A stretch of DNA of 64,000 nucleotides from Primulina eburnea (GCF_022965805.1 NC_133103.1:51844386-51908385), one strand, 5' to 3'; positions 12,848 through 25,369 are shown, counted from the first letter of the stretch. Made by a program: numbers and translations. The notes: generated by a model not told the origin, from the sequence alone.

Positions 12848-12948
12848 TTTTTTGATAAGAAACATGATAGTATTATTAAAACTAAATAGTGTTTCTTTTA
12901 CATAAAGTGGACTAGTGGTCCACCATGAAGAAAGATAAAATAATGCAA

Positions 12949-15900
12949 CTAGCAATAAACATAACTCCAGTCTCTTAAAAGATCAAGAATGGATAAACTC
13001 TCAAACTCTTTAATATTTGCAATCCAGTTTGCAATCCTAAACTTGATTTTTCCCAACACTCTTCTGCGCTGTCTTCCAAATCTTCAAAGATTTGTCTATT
13101 TCTCTCTAACCAGATACCCCATCAAATGCCATGAATTACCACCCTCCAAAAAATTCTTCTTCTTTTGCCGACCCACTGTCCAAGATCCGTAATGAACAAA
13201 TCTTGTGTTGTTTTTGGTATGACCCAAACCAATTTCAGTTCTTCCAAAGCCCTAGACCACAATTCATTAGCAAGCTTACAATGAATGAGCATGTGATCTT
13301 GCATTTCCAAATCATTACGACACAACACGCACCGATTGGGAGAGAGAGCACATTTAGGCCATCTCTTTTGCATCAGGTCGGATGTAGGTAATTTTCCAAG
13401 GATTGCCGTCCACGAGAATATTTGAATCTTTGAAGGAATAGGAGTTTTCCAAATGATATGGTAAAATTCGAAATTTTGGACACAAAAATTCGCTGAGAAG
13501 AATGAATGGAAAAAAGACTTTCTGTGAACTTCCCAGACGGATCCCCTTCCCACACTCGAAAATCATCGACCCCTTCGACCAAATTAACCCTATCAAAAAT
13601 GCTCAAAAACGAAGACAACTGAACGACCTCCTCCTTTCTGAGAGACCTACGAAAATGCAAATCCCAAGAATACTCATGTGACACAGTATCGAATGCAGCA
13701 AAAAAAGATATAGGCAAGTTACGAACCGAACTAATACGAAATAAAGAAGCGAATAAATCCCGGAAAGATAACTCCCCCCACCAAATGTCCTCCCAAAACA
13801 TGATTTTTGTACCCCCTCTAACCACTAATCTTAGTAGTCGGTGATATGTCGGGTATGATCTAGAGACGAATTTTCACGGGCATCTAAACGTCACATTCGT
13901 AGCCAACCCTGCATCTCAACCGTTTTCTTGTAACCCATATTTGCTCTTTATTATCCTTTTCCACAACGGCTCATTCTCAACGTTAAACCTCCACCACCAT
14001 TTCCCCAAAAGCGCTTTGTTCCTCAAGCAAATGTTACCAATACCTAAGCCACCTCTCTCTTTCGGTCTACAAACTTGTTCCCAGCCAACCATATGACAAT
14101 GTGATTCACCCTCATTTCCACCCCACAGAAAATCTCTCATTAACTTCTCTATCTTCATTGCTATTCCTTTCGGTACCCTGAATAGTGACAGAAAGTATAT
14201 AGGCAAAGCATTCAATACCGCAACAATCAATGTTACTCTTCCCCTTTTGGATAAAAATGCCTTTTTCCAAGTTGCCAATTTTCTAGTAATCCTGATGAGG
14301 ATAGGTTCCCAAAAAGACACTTTGAGTGGATTACCCCCTAAAAGAACTCCCAAGTATGTAGTTGGCCATTGATCCCTACGACAACCAATCCTGTGGGCTA
14401 GCTCCTCCTCTTCAACATCATCTTGACATAAACCCAACAAAGCACTCTTTTCCCATTTGATCCTAAGTCCTGACATATCACAAAACAACTTCAAGATTTG
14501 CACCAAAAAGTTTAAATGAGCCTCTTTTTGAACGAAAAATAGAGTGTCATCCGCAAACTGTATATGTGATACTTCCACCTTTTCTCGGCCCACTTCAAAC
14601 CCTTGGATTAAATTCTCCTCTTTTGCTATATCATTCAAACTTCCCAAAACGTCTACGACCATATCGAACAAAAATGGAGATAAAGGATCTCTCTGTCGAA
14701 GTCCTCTATTCGCTTTAAATTTCCCCCTCGGTCTCCCATTTATCATGATGGAAAACGAGACATTTGATACACATCATCTTATCCATCTTCTCCATCTCTC
14801 GCCGAATCCCTTTTTCCCTAACACGAAGCCCAAGAAGTCCCCCATTCAACATTGTCATATGCTTTTTCAAAATCAATTTTCAAGACCCATCCCTTTTTTT
14901 TCTTCTTCTTCTTCTTCACTTCTTCCACCAGCTCATTGGCAATCAAACAACAATCCAAAATTTGTTTTCCTTCAATGAATGCATTCTGAGATTCGGACAA
15001 TGTATGTGAATACTTTTTTCATCCTTGTAGCCAACACTTTTGCAATTATCTTGTATAAGCTCGTTGTGACGCTAATGGGTCTGAAATCTTTCACCCTTAA
15101 TGAGTCATGCTTCTTTGGTATCAAGCATATATACGACTCATTAGTTATCCCGTTTATGATCCTTCCTTCATAAAATTCCTCAAAAACCTTCATTAACTCC
15201 CCCTTTTATCACATCCCAACAATCTTGATAAAATGCCAAAGTATAACCGTCAGGCCCCGGTGCTTTGCATATGTCACACTCAAAAATCACCTTCTTAACC
15301 TTTTCCTTGAGAAATGGTTGTTCAAGCTCAGCCCTCGTATCGACATCAATAGTCCTCCATTCTACACCTTCAATCCCAAATCTTCTCACCTCTCTTTTAC
15401 TGTACAACTGTTCGAAGTAATTGACAATGGCTTTAATTATTTGACCTTCATCCTCTACCACCACTCCATCCTCCTTTTCCAATCTACTAATTATTTCTTT
15501 GCTCTTTCGGTGATTAAGTAAAGAATGGAAGAATTTGGTATTGTGATCTCCTCCTTGTAACCATTTTATCTTTGCTTTTTGATATAACATCATGTTTCGT
15601 CGACACACTAATTCTTCCATCTCCCATTTTATCAGTTTTTTTTCATTCACCGCTTTTGCATTCCCCCTTCCGTCACTCTCCATCTCATCCAATGTAATAA
15701 TTCTGTTTTTCAATTCTGCCTCCCTCATCTCCGTCTTCCCAAACTCCTCGGCATTCCATAGTTTTATCTCTTCCTTAGCAGACTTGAGTTTCCTCATGAA
15801 TTTATATCCCTTCCATCCCTGCAGTTGTGAGCTACTCCACCATGTCGTAAATTTTTCCTTAAAACTCTTTATGTTTCAGCCACATGTTTTCGAATCTGAA

Positions 15901-17203
15901 TGGAGTCGGCCCCCATTTGAGTTTTTGTGTCTCCAAAACAATTGGAAAATGATCCGATGTTATTCGAGGCAAAACAGATTGCCTATGGTATGGAAATAAC
16001 TCCATCCACCCTCCCAAAAAAAAGAATCTGTCTAATCTGCTGCAGATTGGTGTAGCCCTCAAATTTGACCATGTAAGTTTTGCATTCACTAACGGGGGAT
16101 CATACAATTCCAATTCCTGTATCAAAATATCAAAGCAATTCATACTTGTTGTTTGTGAATGACTGTTCATTTTCTCGGTCAATGACCTCACAACATTAAA
16201 ATCCCCTCCCAAACACCACCTATCCCCACACAAGACCCTCAAACCCGCCAATTCATTCCAGGACATATTTCTCAATCGTTTGCATGGGCCATAAACTACA
16301 GTAAACCACCAACCATAGTTGTCAAAAGCGCTAGGCGCAAAAAAGCGCTCAAGTGTCTTGGGGCTTCAGGCGCAAAGCGCAAAGCGAAGCGCACGCTTGA
16401 CGGACAAAAGCGCAATAAACAAAATATTATCAAAAAAATCAAAATAAAATAAAGAGTTTTTCAAAATGTGATAGATGAAATATCCAATGTCATTATATTA
16501 GCAAATGAGCGGCGGCATCACGGCGGCGTCGGCGGCGTCACGGCGGCGGAGCGGCAGCGGCGGCGGCGGCGGAAAGGCAGTGGCAGCGAAGACTCACTCA
16601 GATATTCAACAGTGGACTTATTCTAGCAGACAACGTAACATAGGGTTTTAATATAAATGGGCTGGGCTTACCTTTTTTAGCTGGACTTGGGCTAAATTGT
16701 CACTTAGAAAAAATTAAAAAACAAAAGTGGGCTGAAGCGCATTGGATCGCTTAGAAATTCTCAGGCCAAGCGCACTGAAGCGTGCGCTTGATCCATCTGC
16801 TGCGCTTCGGGACAATCCGAAGCGCAGCAAGGGCGCCTCGCCTCGCTTTGCGCTTAAGCGAGCGAGGCGAGCGCTTTTCACAACTATGCCACCAACTTTC
16901 AATGTCTTTCTCTTTTTCTATACAAACCGAAACCGTGAATTCCCCAATCATATTATCTTTGATGGATACCACTCTTGGATCCCACATAACCAAAATACCA
17001 CCTGATCTGCCAATTGAAGGTAGATGAATCCATTCGACGAACCTTTATTTCCATACACTGGATATAAAATTTCTGCCCACAACTTCTCTTTTTGTTTCTT
17101 GTAGAATAACTAAGTCTGGCTTCTCCTTGCGTAACATATCTCGAATGAATCCCCTCCTCGTTGCAGAACCTCCTCCTCTTATATTCCAAGAGAGAATCTT
17201 CAT
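12949..17203 (-). pseudogene. LINE ORF2 (endonuclease/reverse transcriptase), broken, unit A
   Basis: Starts at the ATG at 17203 (MKILSWNIRGGG) and ends at the TAG at 12949. Endonuclease motifs visible: SWNIRG, LQETK, VVYGP, GGDFNVV, SRLDRF, SDHFPI. Reverse transcriptase motifs: KAPGPDG, IPKKHDSLRVKDFRPIS, QNAFIEGKQI, LKIDFEKAYD, GLRQRDPLSPFLF, and the catalytic FADD at about 14550. The C-terminus has the cysteine-rich zf-RVT region (CVLCRNDLEMQDHMLIHC). The usual GLRQGDP reads GLRQRDP in both units. Breaks: TAA at 17045-17047, a one-base gain near 15200 (both shared with unit B), the hAT insertion at 16314-16888, and unit-specific indels near 15005 and 13510. Confidence 0.88.
16306..16896. 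mobile_element. Non-autonomous hAT-type element in LINE ORF2 (unit A only)
   Basis: The element is 16314-16888 (575 bp). Its ends are terminal inverted repeats: catagttgtcaaaagcgct on the left and, read on the other strand, catagttgtgaaaagcgct on the right, 18 of 19 identical. It is flanked by the 8-bp direct repeat ccaccaac (16306-16313 and 16889-16896), the length typical of hAT. Subterminal regions are packed with aagcgc/gcgctt words and the middle has a cggcgg-rich tract (about 16511-16573). There is no transposase. Unit B has the empty site with one ccaccaac at about 56930. Open frames in the right half are palindrome artefacts. Confidence 0.9.
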
Positions 17204-17243
17204 CTAAACACCTTTTCTCCCCTTGCACTTATTCCAACCGTAT

Positions 17244-19361
17244 TTAATCCAGCCCCCGGTTCCACCTTTGTGCTCCCATCATTTCCAAACATCCATTACC
17301 TCTGTCATGTTCGGACATTATCATCATCCCCCCGCTGTTGTTATCACCCTTGTGGATTTTGCACTCCGACATACCCGACTTATCACTAACCACTTTATCT
17401 TCCTTAACCTCTAAAACCCTCCCCGACCCCGAGATTTGTTTGAATGAAAAAGACGAAGAAGAATGGGTGGAAGGATTGGGAAGCTGGTTATGAGAGTTAG
17501 TATTTTTGTTGTGTACCTCATTCGAGTTTGGTGCGAAGAGATCTCCAATGTCCTCCAATCCCAAGCTGGTGTGTGTCGTCGTGTCCGAACTTTCAGGAAT
17601 ATGGGATTTGATGTCGCTATAATCACTTTCCTCTTCCGACGCAAGACCTCGTTCCACTGTGAAATCCCTGTCCTCCCATGTACCATCCTCTCCCCTGTGC
17701 AATGATCCATTATCCATCCTCTGTGTATTAGTCTTTGTCACATCCTCATCCTCTATAATGAAAGCACCATAATTCTTCCTTGATTTTTTCCTTGTATAAA
17801 CCACCTCGAATTTCCTATCTTGTTTGATTGTATCATCTAGACTACCATATTGCTGTGACTTTTCATTGTCTGTTTTGCTCATTGATTGAACCATTCCCTT
17901 GTCGAAATCATCCACTCCTTTCGGAATAAGCCTTTTGAGAATCTTGATTTGTTTTCCTCCGCGCACTGGTTCTGACCCAATTGCTTTGGAACCCTTAATC
18001 CCTTTCCTTGTCGCTGTGTGAACAGAGTATTGCTGTATTTCCGTTCTTTGTATGTTGAAGGACTTTCTCCCCCCCAATACCATATCTGTACCAGCCATTT
18101 TCTGTTGGGCAGCTTCTCCGTCACTTTTAATCTGATGGTATTCCGTTGTGGCCATCGAATCCTTCGCTACATCAACTTTTTTAAGATGTCCAGTATCTTC
18201 AACAACCGGTTTTTCCACTCTACCCCAGCCTGCTATCACTCTTGCACCATCAACTACCACCTGTGCGTAGGATCTTTTTTCATAGATATCATATGCTGAA
18301 ATGTTGATCGAATCAACATAAATGCGAACATTCAGAGGACTGCGTGGTGTCAGTATTACCAAAGAGCTATTAATGAATCCCCCTTCTAGCCCCACCACTT
18401 TGATTTTAGCCGCTGCCAAATCCTTGAGGAAAATAGTATCTCGACTAATATCCACCAATCCCCCACAACTGTCCCGATATTTTTGAGCACATCTGTTGTC
18501 CACACATCCCATGGTAATCCAATAATCCTGATCCAACTGTTGCAGCATTCAAAAACTTCCTCTTCCGTGTTGACTGTTGATGTCGCTCCTCCATCGTTCA
18601 AAAGTCAAAGAATCCTCTTCTCGAAAAAGCATCTATTAATTTTCAAGTAGAATTCATAATCCTCTCTGTTGTTTGGCCACCACATTGCTTTATTTGTCTA
18701 GAAAGGGAAAACCTCAATTTTCTTCTTCACTGCCTTACCAAGTGCTTCTGTTACCATTTCCCAAGATATATTAACGCAATCTTTCCTAACAAGCAATGCT
18801 TTATTCCAGTCTTTACTCAAACACTGTCGAAATTCTGAATGAGCATCAATGTTCTCGGACCCTGTAAAGCTTGGATTGGTCTTACCACGATACATAGATT
18901 GCCGAATTTGCTGTTTACCCTTCAGTTTGTATGATCCTTTCATTTTTGCGTTGCTCAGAATTTTATCAACATAAAACACCATACATCTCCAGCCTTCTTC
19001 ATACCTTCCACTTGGAATTATAATTCGCTTGTTTCTTGTTGGATCTCTCAAATTTCGACACTTCAATATAGCTTCCTCGATCATTGACAATTTTTTGCAC
19101 AGATACAACTGCTTCCCCCACTCTCATTCTGTTAAAAGTTGTATAAGATTTAGGATTGATAATGTACTCGCACATTATTTTCCTCAGCCAGTAAACACTC
19201 TCACGATCTAATTCCAGCATGTAGCTCGCATCCCGAGTTCTTTCTGTCACACAGATAGAGTTACCCCTTTTCCCCAATGAGATTAGAAATAATTTTTGCT
19301 CTATTCTAATCTCCTCTACTGCCTTAGCAGCCTGGTACTTACTACACTCCATCCTTGACAT
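17244..19361 (-). pseudogene. LINE ORF1 (gag-like), broken, unit A
   Basis: Begins MSRMECSKYQAAKAVEEIRI at 19361. The first part (VTERTRDASYMLELDRESVYW) resembles the N-terminal region common in plant LINE ORF1 proteins. The middle (WIRIIGLPWDVWTTDVLKNIG then CGGLVDISRDTIFLKDLAAA) matches the DUF4283-type RNA-binding fold. The C-terminal part is hydrophilic, rich in S, N, D and K. Frames change near 19000 and 18480 and a stop follows KKKIEVFPF at 18698. A deletion of about 45 bp near 18025, absent in unit B, removes part of the linker. A zinc knuckle is not obvious. Confidence 0.75.
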
Positions 19362-19914
19362 ATGTGAGTATGGTAAAAGGATCGGTTATCTCAATGAATG
19401 GTTTTAATCGGAAAGGAACACCGTGAAGGTCAGTAGACAAAAGAAATAGGATTGTGTATTATCTGGGTGAAGAGAGATGGTAGACCGCCGACAAAGTTGG
19501 TTGGAATTGGTCGGAAATGTCTTTAGACAAAAGAAATCGGATGGGGTATTATCTTGAAGAAGAGACAAAGTAGACTGCCGACAAGGGTGTTCGGAATTGG
19601 TCGGAAATGTGCTATGATGGGTGGCGACAAAGTGACGAACGGCGGAGTTCAGTATATTACTACAAAAGAGAATACCTCCATCTAAGGTGACAAGCGGAAC
19701 GGGTAGGCATTTTTGAATATATCTATCGCACTCAAGAAAGGCGGAAATACGAGAATATGAATGTCGTCGACGGCCGGCGACCGGCGCCGAGGATAGACAA
19801 AAGGTCGGTCGAAAAATCTCAGTAGACGAAGGTGATGGTTGAGCAGTGGAGGAACCCTAATGTTTGACGTCTGAAGGTGGGAGGGACCATTTTCAAAAAA
19901 ATTTCTCACTTTCT
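19362..19914 (-). promoter_or_regulatory. LINE 5' UTR with tandem repeats, unit A
   Basis: Two units of about 90 bp, starting near 19433 and 19524 on the + strand, share agacaaaagaaat, a gtattatct block, gtagac-gccgacaa and ggaattggtcggaaatg. The 5' UTR of L1-type elements carries the internal promoter, so these may be promoter repeats (inference). Confidence 0.6.
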
Positions 19915-19932
19915 AAAAGCTACCCCACTTTT
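19915..19932. repeat. LINE target site duplication, right, unit A
   Basis: Exact copy of 12830-12847, next to the 5' end of the LINE. The sequence after it (gttatgggtgact) continues the original ATM intron. Confidence 0.92.
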
Positions 19933-22900
19933 GTTATGGGTGACTCCTGAATTGAAGGTTAAGGATAGCTCAACACTGTCTTAACACCAGTTTCTTCCTG
20001 TTTCCATTATTGTATAATGTTCTTATACTTGTAATTATGATCGGATGTTCAAGTATTTATACAATTCTGAAAGCAACTTTTCAAGCTCTAAATTCAGTAT
20101 TACAGGGTTAGTTGTGCTCTCGTCTTTGCAGTTGGATGCTGCTGCTTTTATGCTGCTTTGTAGCATAATGTTGAGCGTAAGATTATAGATAATTGTTCGC
20201 TTCTCTTATTTTGATTTGATTGTTTCTTTGCTAGTAAAATGCTTGCTTCTCCATGATTTTAGTATAACTACTTCTTTGCTTGGCATTTACCTAGGATACA
20301 AAAGATTCATATCTTTTTCCTCTTGAGATATGGGATCTTCAGCTATTTAAACGCACACTTTCAACGTGAGTGATTCACCTTTGCAAACTTTTTGTCGTTC
20401 ATGTTGCTTTAGAGTATAAATCTTTCGTTGTATGACATTGTCGATCTCATCTTTACCCTAAAATCCATTGAATACTTGTCTGATATTCTTTTTTTGTTCC
20501 GGAGAGATACATGTTATATATATTTTTGTTCTTTTACTCTAGAATATGACCCGTGGTACTCTGGGATGGTTCGTTCAGCTTTTTTGGAAACCTCTAGCTA
20601 CTTGTAATTTCTAGTTCAATTAATTTATCTTGAGATGGTAAAGTGTTCGCCATTTGGGTCCAACGAAGAATATATGACCTAGTTTGCCAATAAAATATGT
20701 CATGGAAAAAGATGCTTTAGGGTCACCAGCCATATTTCGGCAAAAAATCCTACGATGCCCAAGAGAAAAAATGAAACGGGAGAATATTTGAATGCATAGT
20801 ACTTGGTGTAAAATTGGCATACATTAGCAAACCTACGGGAGAATATTTGAATGCATAATACTTGGTGTAAAATTGGCATACATTAGCATACCTTTTAAAG
20901 TTTGTGTACACTACCCACTATTTGTGACACTACCCATTATTTGTAGCTATAGAGGCAATCATTCGACGTGAAAAAGAGAACATATTCAATCTAGAATTCT
21001 GATGTCGATATTTCTCGCCATTGGGACGAAACTACAAATTAAAAGGATGTAGGAGTGGAGTCCAACGAGAAACAACCCTAAAGGTCTATTTATTAGATGC
21101 GTCAGCCACTCCAGTTTATAAAAAATGAATTATTCTAACATTGCATATATCATGTCAAGCCAAAGGCATATTTCATAATTCTTGACATCATTTAATTCAC
21201 CTTAATATATATCTTAAATGTGACCATTGGTTATATTATATCAGCACTAACCAAATATTAATCATATGCTGTTTAAGCGGAGTAAGAGAGGACAACTTGA
21301 CAGACTAGTGTATTAAGTGCATACACCTTTCAAAATAAATTGCAACTCCTAATATCTTGTGTGACATAGAATTATAGAAGCCTTACTATCGGCCTTCCTA
21401 ATGTTACTTTTTAAAATTTTCATTTTATTTTGCTTTTAATATTGCTAGGTAAATATTTTACGGAATAATCACCTTATATATCCATTTGATCTCCTCCGTG
21501 ATGGTCTAATAATTCTGAACACCTTAAATAGTTATTTGATTTCCATGATATCTTCGATGGAATTTGTATGATCATATTTTCTCATATTTTTTACTATTGC
21601 CTTTTTTATTTTTTTCTTCATTAATATCTTGGGTAGAATTAGTTGGTGACAATTGTTGCTTACCTTAATCTAATCGAATTATTTGAATTGTTGGTTCAGT
21701 GGTGCTGTTTCAAAGAGTTGAGTCTTTAATGTTTAAAACATCTGTTCTTTTTTTATGTATTATCAAGCACTTAAATTCTATAATTAGTGAAGTGCAGTTT
21801 AGAGTAAACATTAGGACAGAATTGTTGGTCTTATATGGATGTTGCTTTTTTTTTTCTTTCTGGCAGCAATGTAGTATTTGTTTGTTGACATTTAAGTTAC
21901 TATCCTTAGAAGTGTTTCTCACTGACTTTTTTAAAATAAGAATGCAAACTGTGGGGTTGTAAAGAAGTAGATTTTTCCAGTCTTATCATGAGATGGCTGA
22001 TGCACGAATGCAATTTAGTTGAATACTTCCTTTCTTCCGGTGTCAAGTTTTAGAATGCTTTTATGTGATAAGATATTAGTGTTATCATGCAAACTTTTGT
22101 TTTAAGTGGAAAATTCTAGTTAAGTGTAGTTTTGGTGAAAATAAAACCCTTGCACAACCAGTATTCAATTCATTGGCTTGAAATTGTTGTGTTTGGATCC
22201 CCTACAAAAGATTTGTGTTTGAGATTAGTTTTCCACCATATTTTATTGGTGTGCCGTGTGTGATTATGTCAAAGTAACTTGCTCTATGTTCTCTCAGAAT
22301 ATGAACATTAATTTTTGATTCAGAGTTTAGAATGCAAGAGTATAATTTTCCTTTAGCTGTCGTAATTCTTTTCCGATGATTCTATCCAGTGTCCTGATGT
22401 TGGGAAATATACTTCAGGTGTGCTTTATGCTTCATCTCATGCTACTTCTCCAGGAGAATCTCGCTGGTAAGAACCCATTATACTTCTCTTTTTTGTATTC
22501 CTATAATAACTTCAAGAGTTCTTTTCAAACGTGTGAATTTGATATTTCTCTCTTACTTTCTTCTCTTATATCCAACCCGAAACATAACAACTCTGTTGTA
22601 TAGAAACATATATGAGAGTCTTTTCTCATCAACAACTCAAACAGAATGACTCAACTGTCTTGAAACATGGCTATTAAAGTTCACGTTGTATCTTTCTTTT
22701 GATTTCTTTTGTTATTTCAAAGCTTTTATGGTGGTTGGAAAATATCTAAATGATGCCCACTCTACTATTGATATAGTCAAGAGTATGATGACCATGAGAA
22801 GCATACATGTAGGCATCTTGTTGCGGTTCCAAATTTGTAGTTTTGGAAGTTGAAATTTCTTACTCTCATATTTATGGCCATGTTTATAGACTTGGTAATA

Positions 22901-24282
22901 ATTGATTGGTGCTTTAATAATTTCACAAAGTAGGTGGAAAGGAAAGGGTTGCCATCCCATTATCATAAACTGCGAATAAAATGGTGTATTTGATTTTTGC
23001 GTCATTCCCTGAGATGCAAAGCTTGTTATTTTGTGCTTGTTTCCCGTTGCTATATGTCATATTGGATGACTGTGTTAGTTATTCTTCCTCATGTATCTAA
23101 GCCTGCAAATTTGTTAGTTGGAATGAAATTCTTGGGATCCAAAAAAGATTTTCCTTCATCTCAACAGCTTTTCTTTATTTTAGCTTTTGAATTCAATTTG
23201 AATGGATTACATTTTAAAAGGGAGTTTTCACGTGTTTTCAATTTATTGTAAGGATCCGAATCGTATCTTAAAAGTATTCATTTTCTTGCTGCAGGGTGAT
23301 CTGCAAGATTCTTTGTATCTTCGGCAGAACATGTTACCAGCTGTTTTAGCTATACTTAACTTGAAGGTAAATTCCAAACTAGGTACAGTGGCTTTGATAT
23401 TTTGAAGTGATTTGATGAGATTGATCATAACTTTTAATAACCAAGGAATTTTTTTACAATCTTCAAATGATTCGCTGTGAAAATTCCAGTCTATCTGCAA
23501 AAGAAATGAATCCCATCAACGTATAGACTGAGAGACAATATATGATGGACTTATTCAATTCTGTCCCTCAATTTTCTAATCCCTAGTACTACATCCTTTT
23601 TTTGTATCTCTTTACTTCTTTGCTTTTCTTTTATACATGTATAGGTGGTGCAGGATGTTGACATTATTTAGAATATTTGATTGACCTCCTAATTACGTAG
23701 GAATTCACAACACTGAATGAGCGGTTCCTTGTGCTGCTGCCGGCAGCTGCATATGCCTTTTCTACTGGTTCTACCCCTCTTCTGTAAGACGCTTCAGGAC
23801 TTCTGCCATTGCTCTATGCTACTGAGCCTGTGGAGGAATTGGCCAAGGTATTATTCTTGCAAATCCATCCTTATAAACCTTTTGATCTCACGTATAATGG
23901 CTTATCTTAAAAAGTTGTATCCGATGTCTGGTAGATAGAGGAAAGTTCAAGTGATTTTTTGGAATGCTCAGTTGAAGTTCTTGCGAAGATTGATATTGAC
24001 TCTGGTTCAAAGGTGTCACATACTTCTATTTTTTGTTACTTTTGAAATTTTAATAACTGATGGATTTTCACTGTCAGTTATGATCAATTTGTAGGTGAAT
24101 TTGTCCAATTACTGCCAAAATGTACGATTGCCACTGAATCTAAGAGATCAATTGCCTCATGAAATGGAAAATCACGTTCTTGAATGCATAAAGGAAGTAG
24201 AAATTGACAAAATGCTGCTCTCAGAAGTTATCTACACATGCGCTCTCTTAGCTAATTTCATGTTCTGCTCGTATTCAACAAG
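19933..24282 (+). pseudogene. ATM pseudogene exons, third block, unit A
   Basis: Exons: 20132-20176 (LDAAAFMLLCSIMLS), which continues the exon before the LINE; 22390-22466, degraded at its start, with CALCFISCYFSRR; 23295-23366 (24 codons, GDLQDSLYLRQNML); 23701-23847 (49 codons, TLNERFLVLLPAAAYAF) with an in-frame TAA at 23785-23787 that unit B shares; 23935-24012 (ECSVEVLAKIDIDS); 24095-24282 (LPHEMENHVLECIKEVEID, then TCALLANFMFCSYSTR). All are bordered by usable AG and GT. The intron 20177-22389 holds no recognisable element except a short tandem repeat. Confidence 0.8.
20777..20898. repeat. Tandem pair of about 59 bp in ATM intron, unit A
   Basis: The unit starting acgggagaatatttgaatgc and ending cattagca is present twice in a row with a few differences. 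The same pair is at about 60861-60979 in unit B, so it predates the duplication. Confidence 0.8.
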
Positions 24283-24755
24283 GTCAATCTTCACTTTCAT
24301 TGATCCTTCCCATTCTCCGTTGCGGCAGTAGTCCTTTTATATGTCCCATGCTTCACTTAAAAGCTTTTGAACTGTGTTGTACGCTCCTCTGTAAACTTTT
24401 AATAAGCTCCAAGTAATTGGGGCTTGAGACAAACCTGCACATGACGGTGTGACATTGTTCATTGCCTGAATGGTTACCCATCACACTCTTGTTCCATATT
24501 TTCTCAATCACCTGATTGGGGATGCCAATTTTATTCATTCCATTATTATTTTTGCTTTCGCTAACAATTTACAGGCTTTTTGTTTCAATCTGATCTTAGT
24601 CATTTGTTTAGTCAAATATAATGTTTTTGCTGTAAATTTATTGACACGTTGATTCTCTTTAGCACTAGTTTGCATATTTTATTATTTCCTTCATTTTTCT
24701 CAAACTATAAATTTTTATGGATATGGTTTTCAAATATTCTGTTTTATTCTCACAG

Positions 24756-25369
24756 TGCTTCACATTAGTGAAATTCCTCCTTTCTTTTCTAAACTGGGTG
24801 AATCGTTGTTAGGATATCTAAATCATGCCATTTCAATTGTGGAGAAATATTACAGTGATGGTCTGTCTGGATGTTTGGAATGGAACTCCATAATTAATAA
24901 CATTGACTCGACTGCGACTTCTTTTAAAAGTTCACTAGCTCGCCTTTTCTTAGAAATTGCCAAGAGAAAAATATTGCAAGTTCTGGATTTTATTTTGGAA
25001 TTGTTCAATCTTCTGAGAGGCTTCTGAAAGCCCTTGCAAACTGTATGAAAGATGTTCAGAGTGCAGAAGGAATTCTCAAGCAAAGCCAGACTTCCCCGAC
25101 TTATCAGACGCCCACTCCATTCGTGATCCTTTGCCGCTAAATGGCAGGAAAAAAATTGATTTTGGATGTGGAGTTGGATATGAACGGTGGGTCGATTGAT
25201 GTAGATAGGGTAGGTATTGACGGTAGTCACACAACTGGGTCTTCCGTTTCTTTAGTGAATCGGAAATTCAGTGAATCAGAAATTGAATTTCCTGTGTTTT
25301 TTCCCAATTTTATCATTGTCGACGTGGGAAATCATGTTCAATCTTAGGGAAAAAGAGAACGACCCACAG
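24756..25369 (+). pseudogene. Large ATM pseudogene exon with several frameshifts, unit A
   Basis: One exon of about 614 bp between cacag and GTATCT. It reads ISEIPPFFSKLGESLLGYLN and NHAISIVEKYYSD in one frame, SSERLLKALANCMKDVQSAE in a second, LSDAHSIRDPLPLNG in a third, and VELDMNGGSIDVDRVG afterwards. Collinear pieces spread over frames show at least three indels and leave no way to translate through. Its partner in unit B lies outside the window. Confidence 0.75.

Larger units (their letters stand above)
12848..19914 (-). mobile_element. Full-length L1-type LINE in ATM intron, unit A
   Basis: A non-LTR retrotransposon of 7067 bp including a 575-bp hAT insertion. Read on the - strand: 5' UTR with tandem repeats (19914-19362), ORF1 with a nucleic-acid-binding DUF4283-type region, ORF2 with endonuclease, reverse transcriptase and a zf-RVT region, a short 3' UTR, and a short poly(A) shown as t-run at 12844-12852. 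It is flanked by the 18-bp target duplication, which shows a complete insertion by target-primed reverse transcription. ORF1 and ORF2 both carry stops and frameshifts, several shared with unit B, so the element is dead. It lies antisense to the ATM exons. Confidence 0.92.

Noticed and set aside
16500..16575. cggcgg-rich tract as a possible coding or CpG-island signal
   Set aside because: It is the interior of the 575-bp hAT element and has no start, splice or transcript signal.
16714..17027. Overlapping open frames on both strands
   Set aside because: They lie in the gcgctt-rich half of the hAT element and its LINE border; frames on both strands follow from the palindromic composition.
13122..18548. 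Long + strand frames opposite the LINE genes
   Set aside because: They are shadows of ORF1 and ORF2 on the - strand, where the motifs read correctly.
24850..25230. 126-codon frame on the - strand
   Set aside because: Antisense shadow of the large ATM exon 24756-25369.
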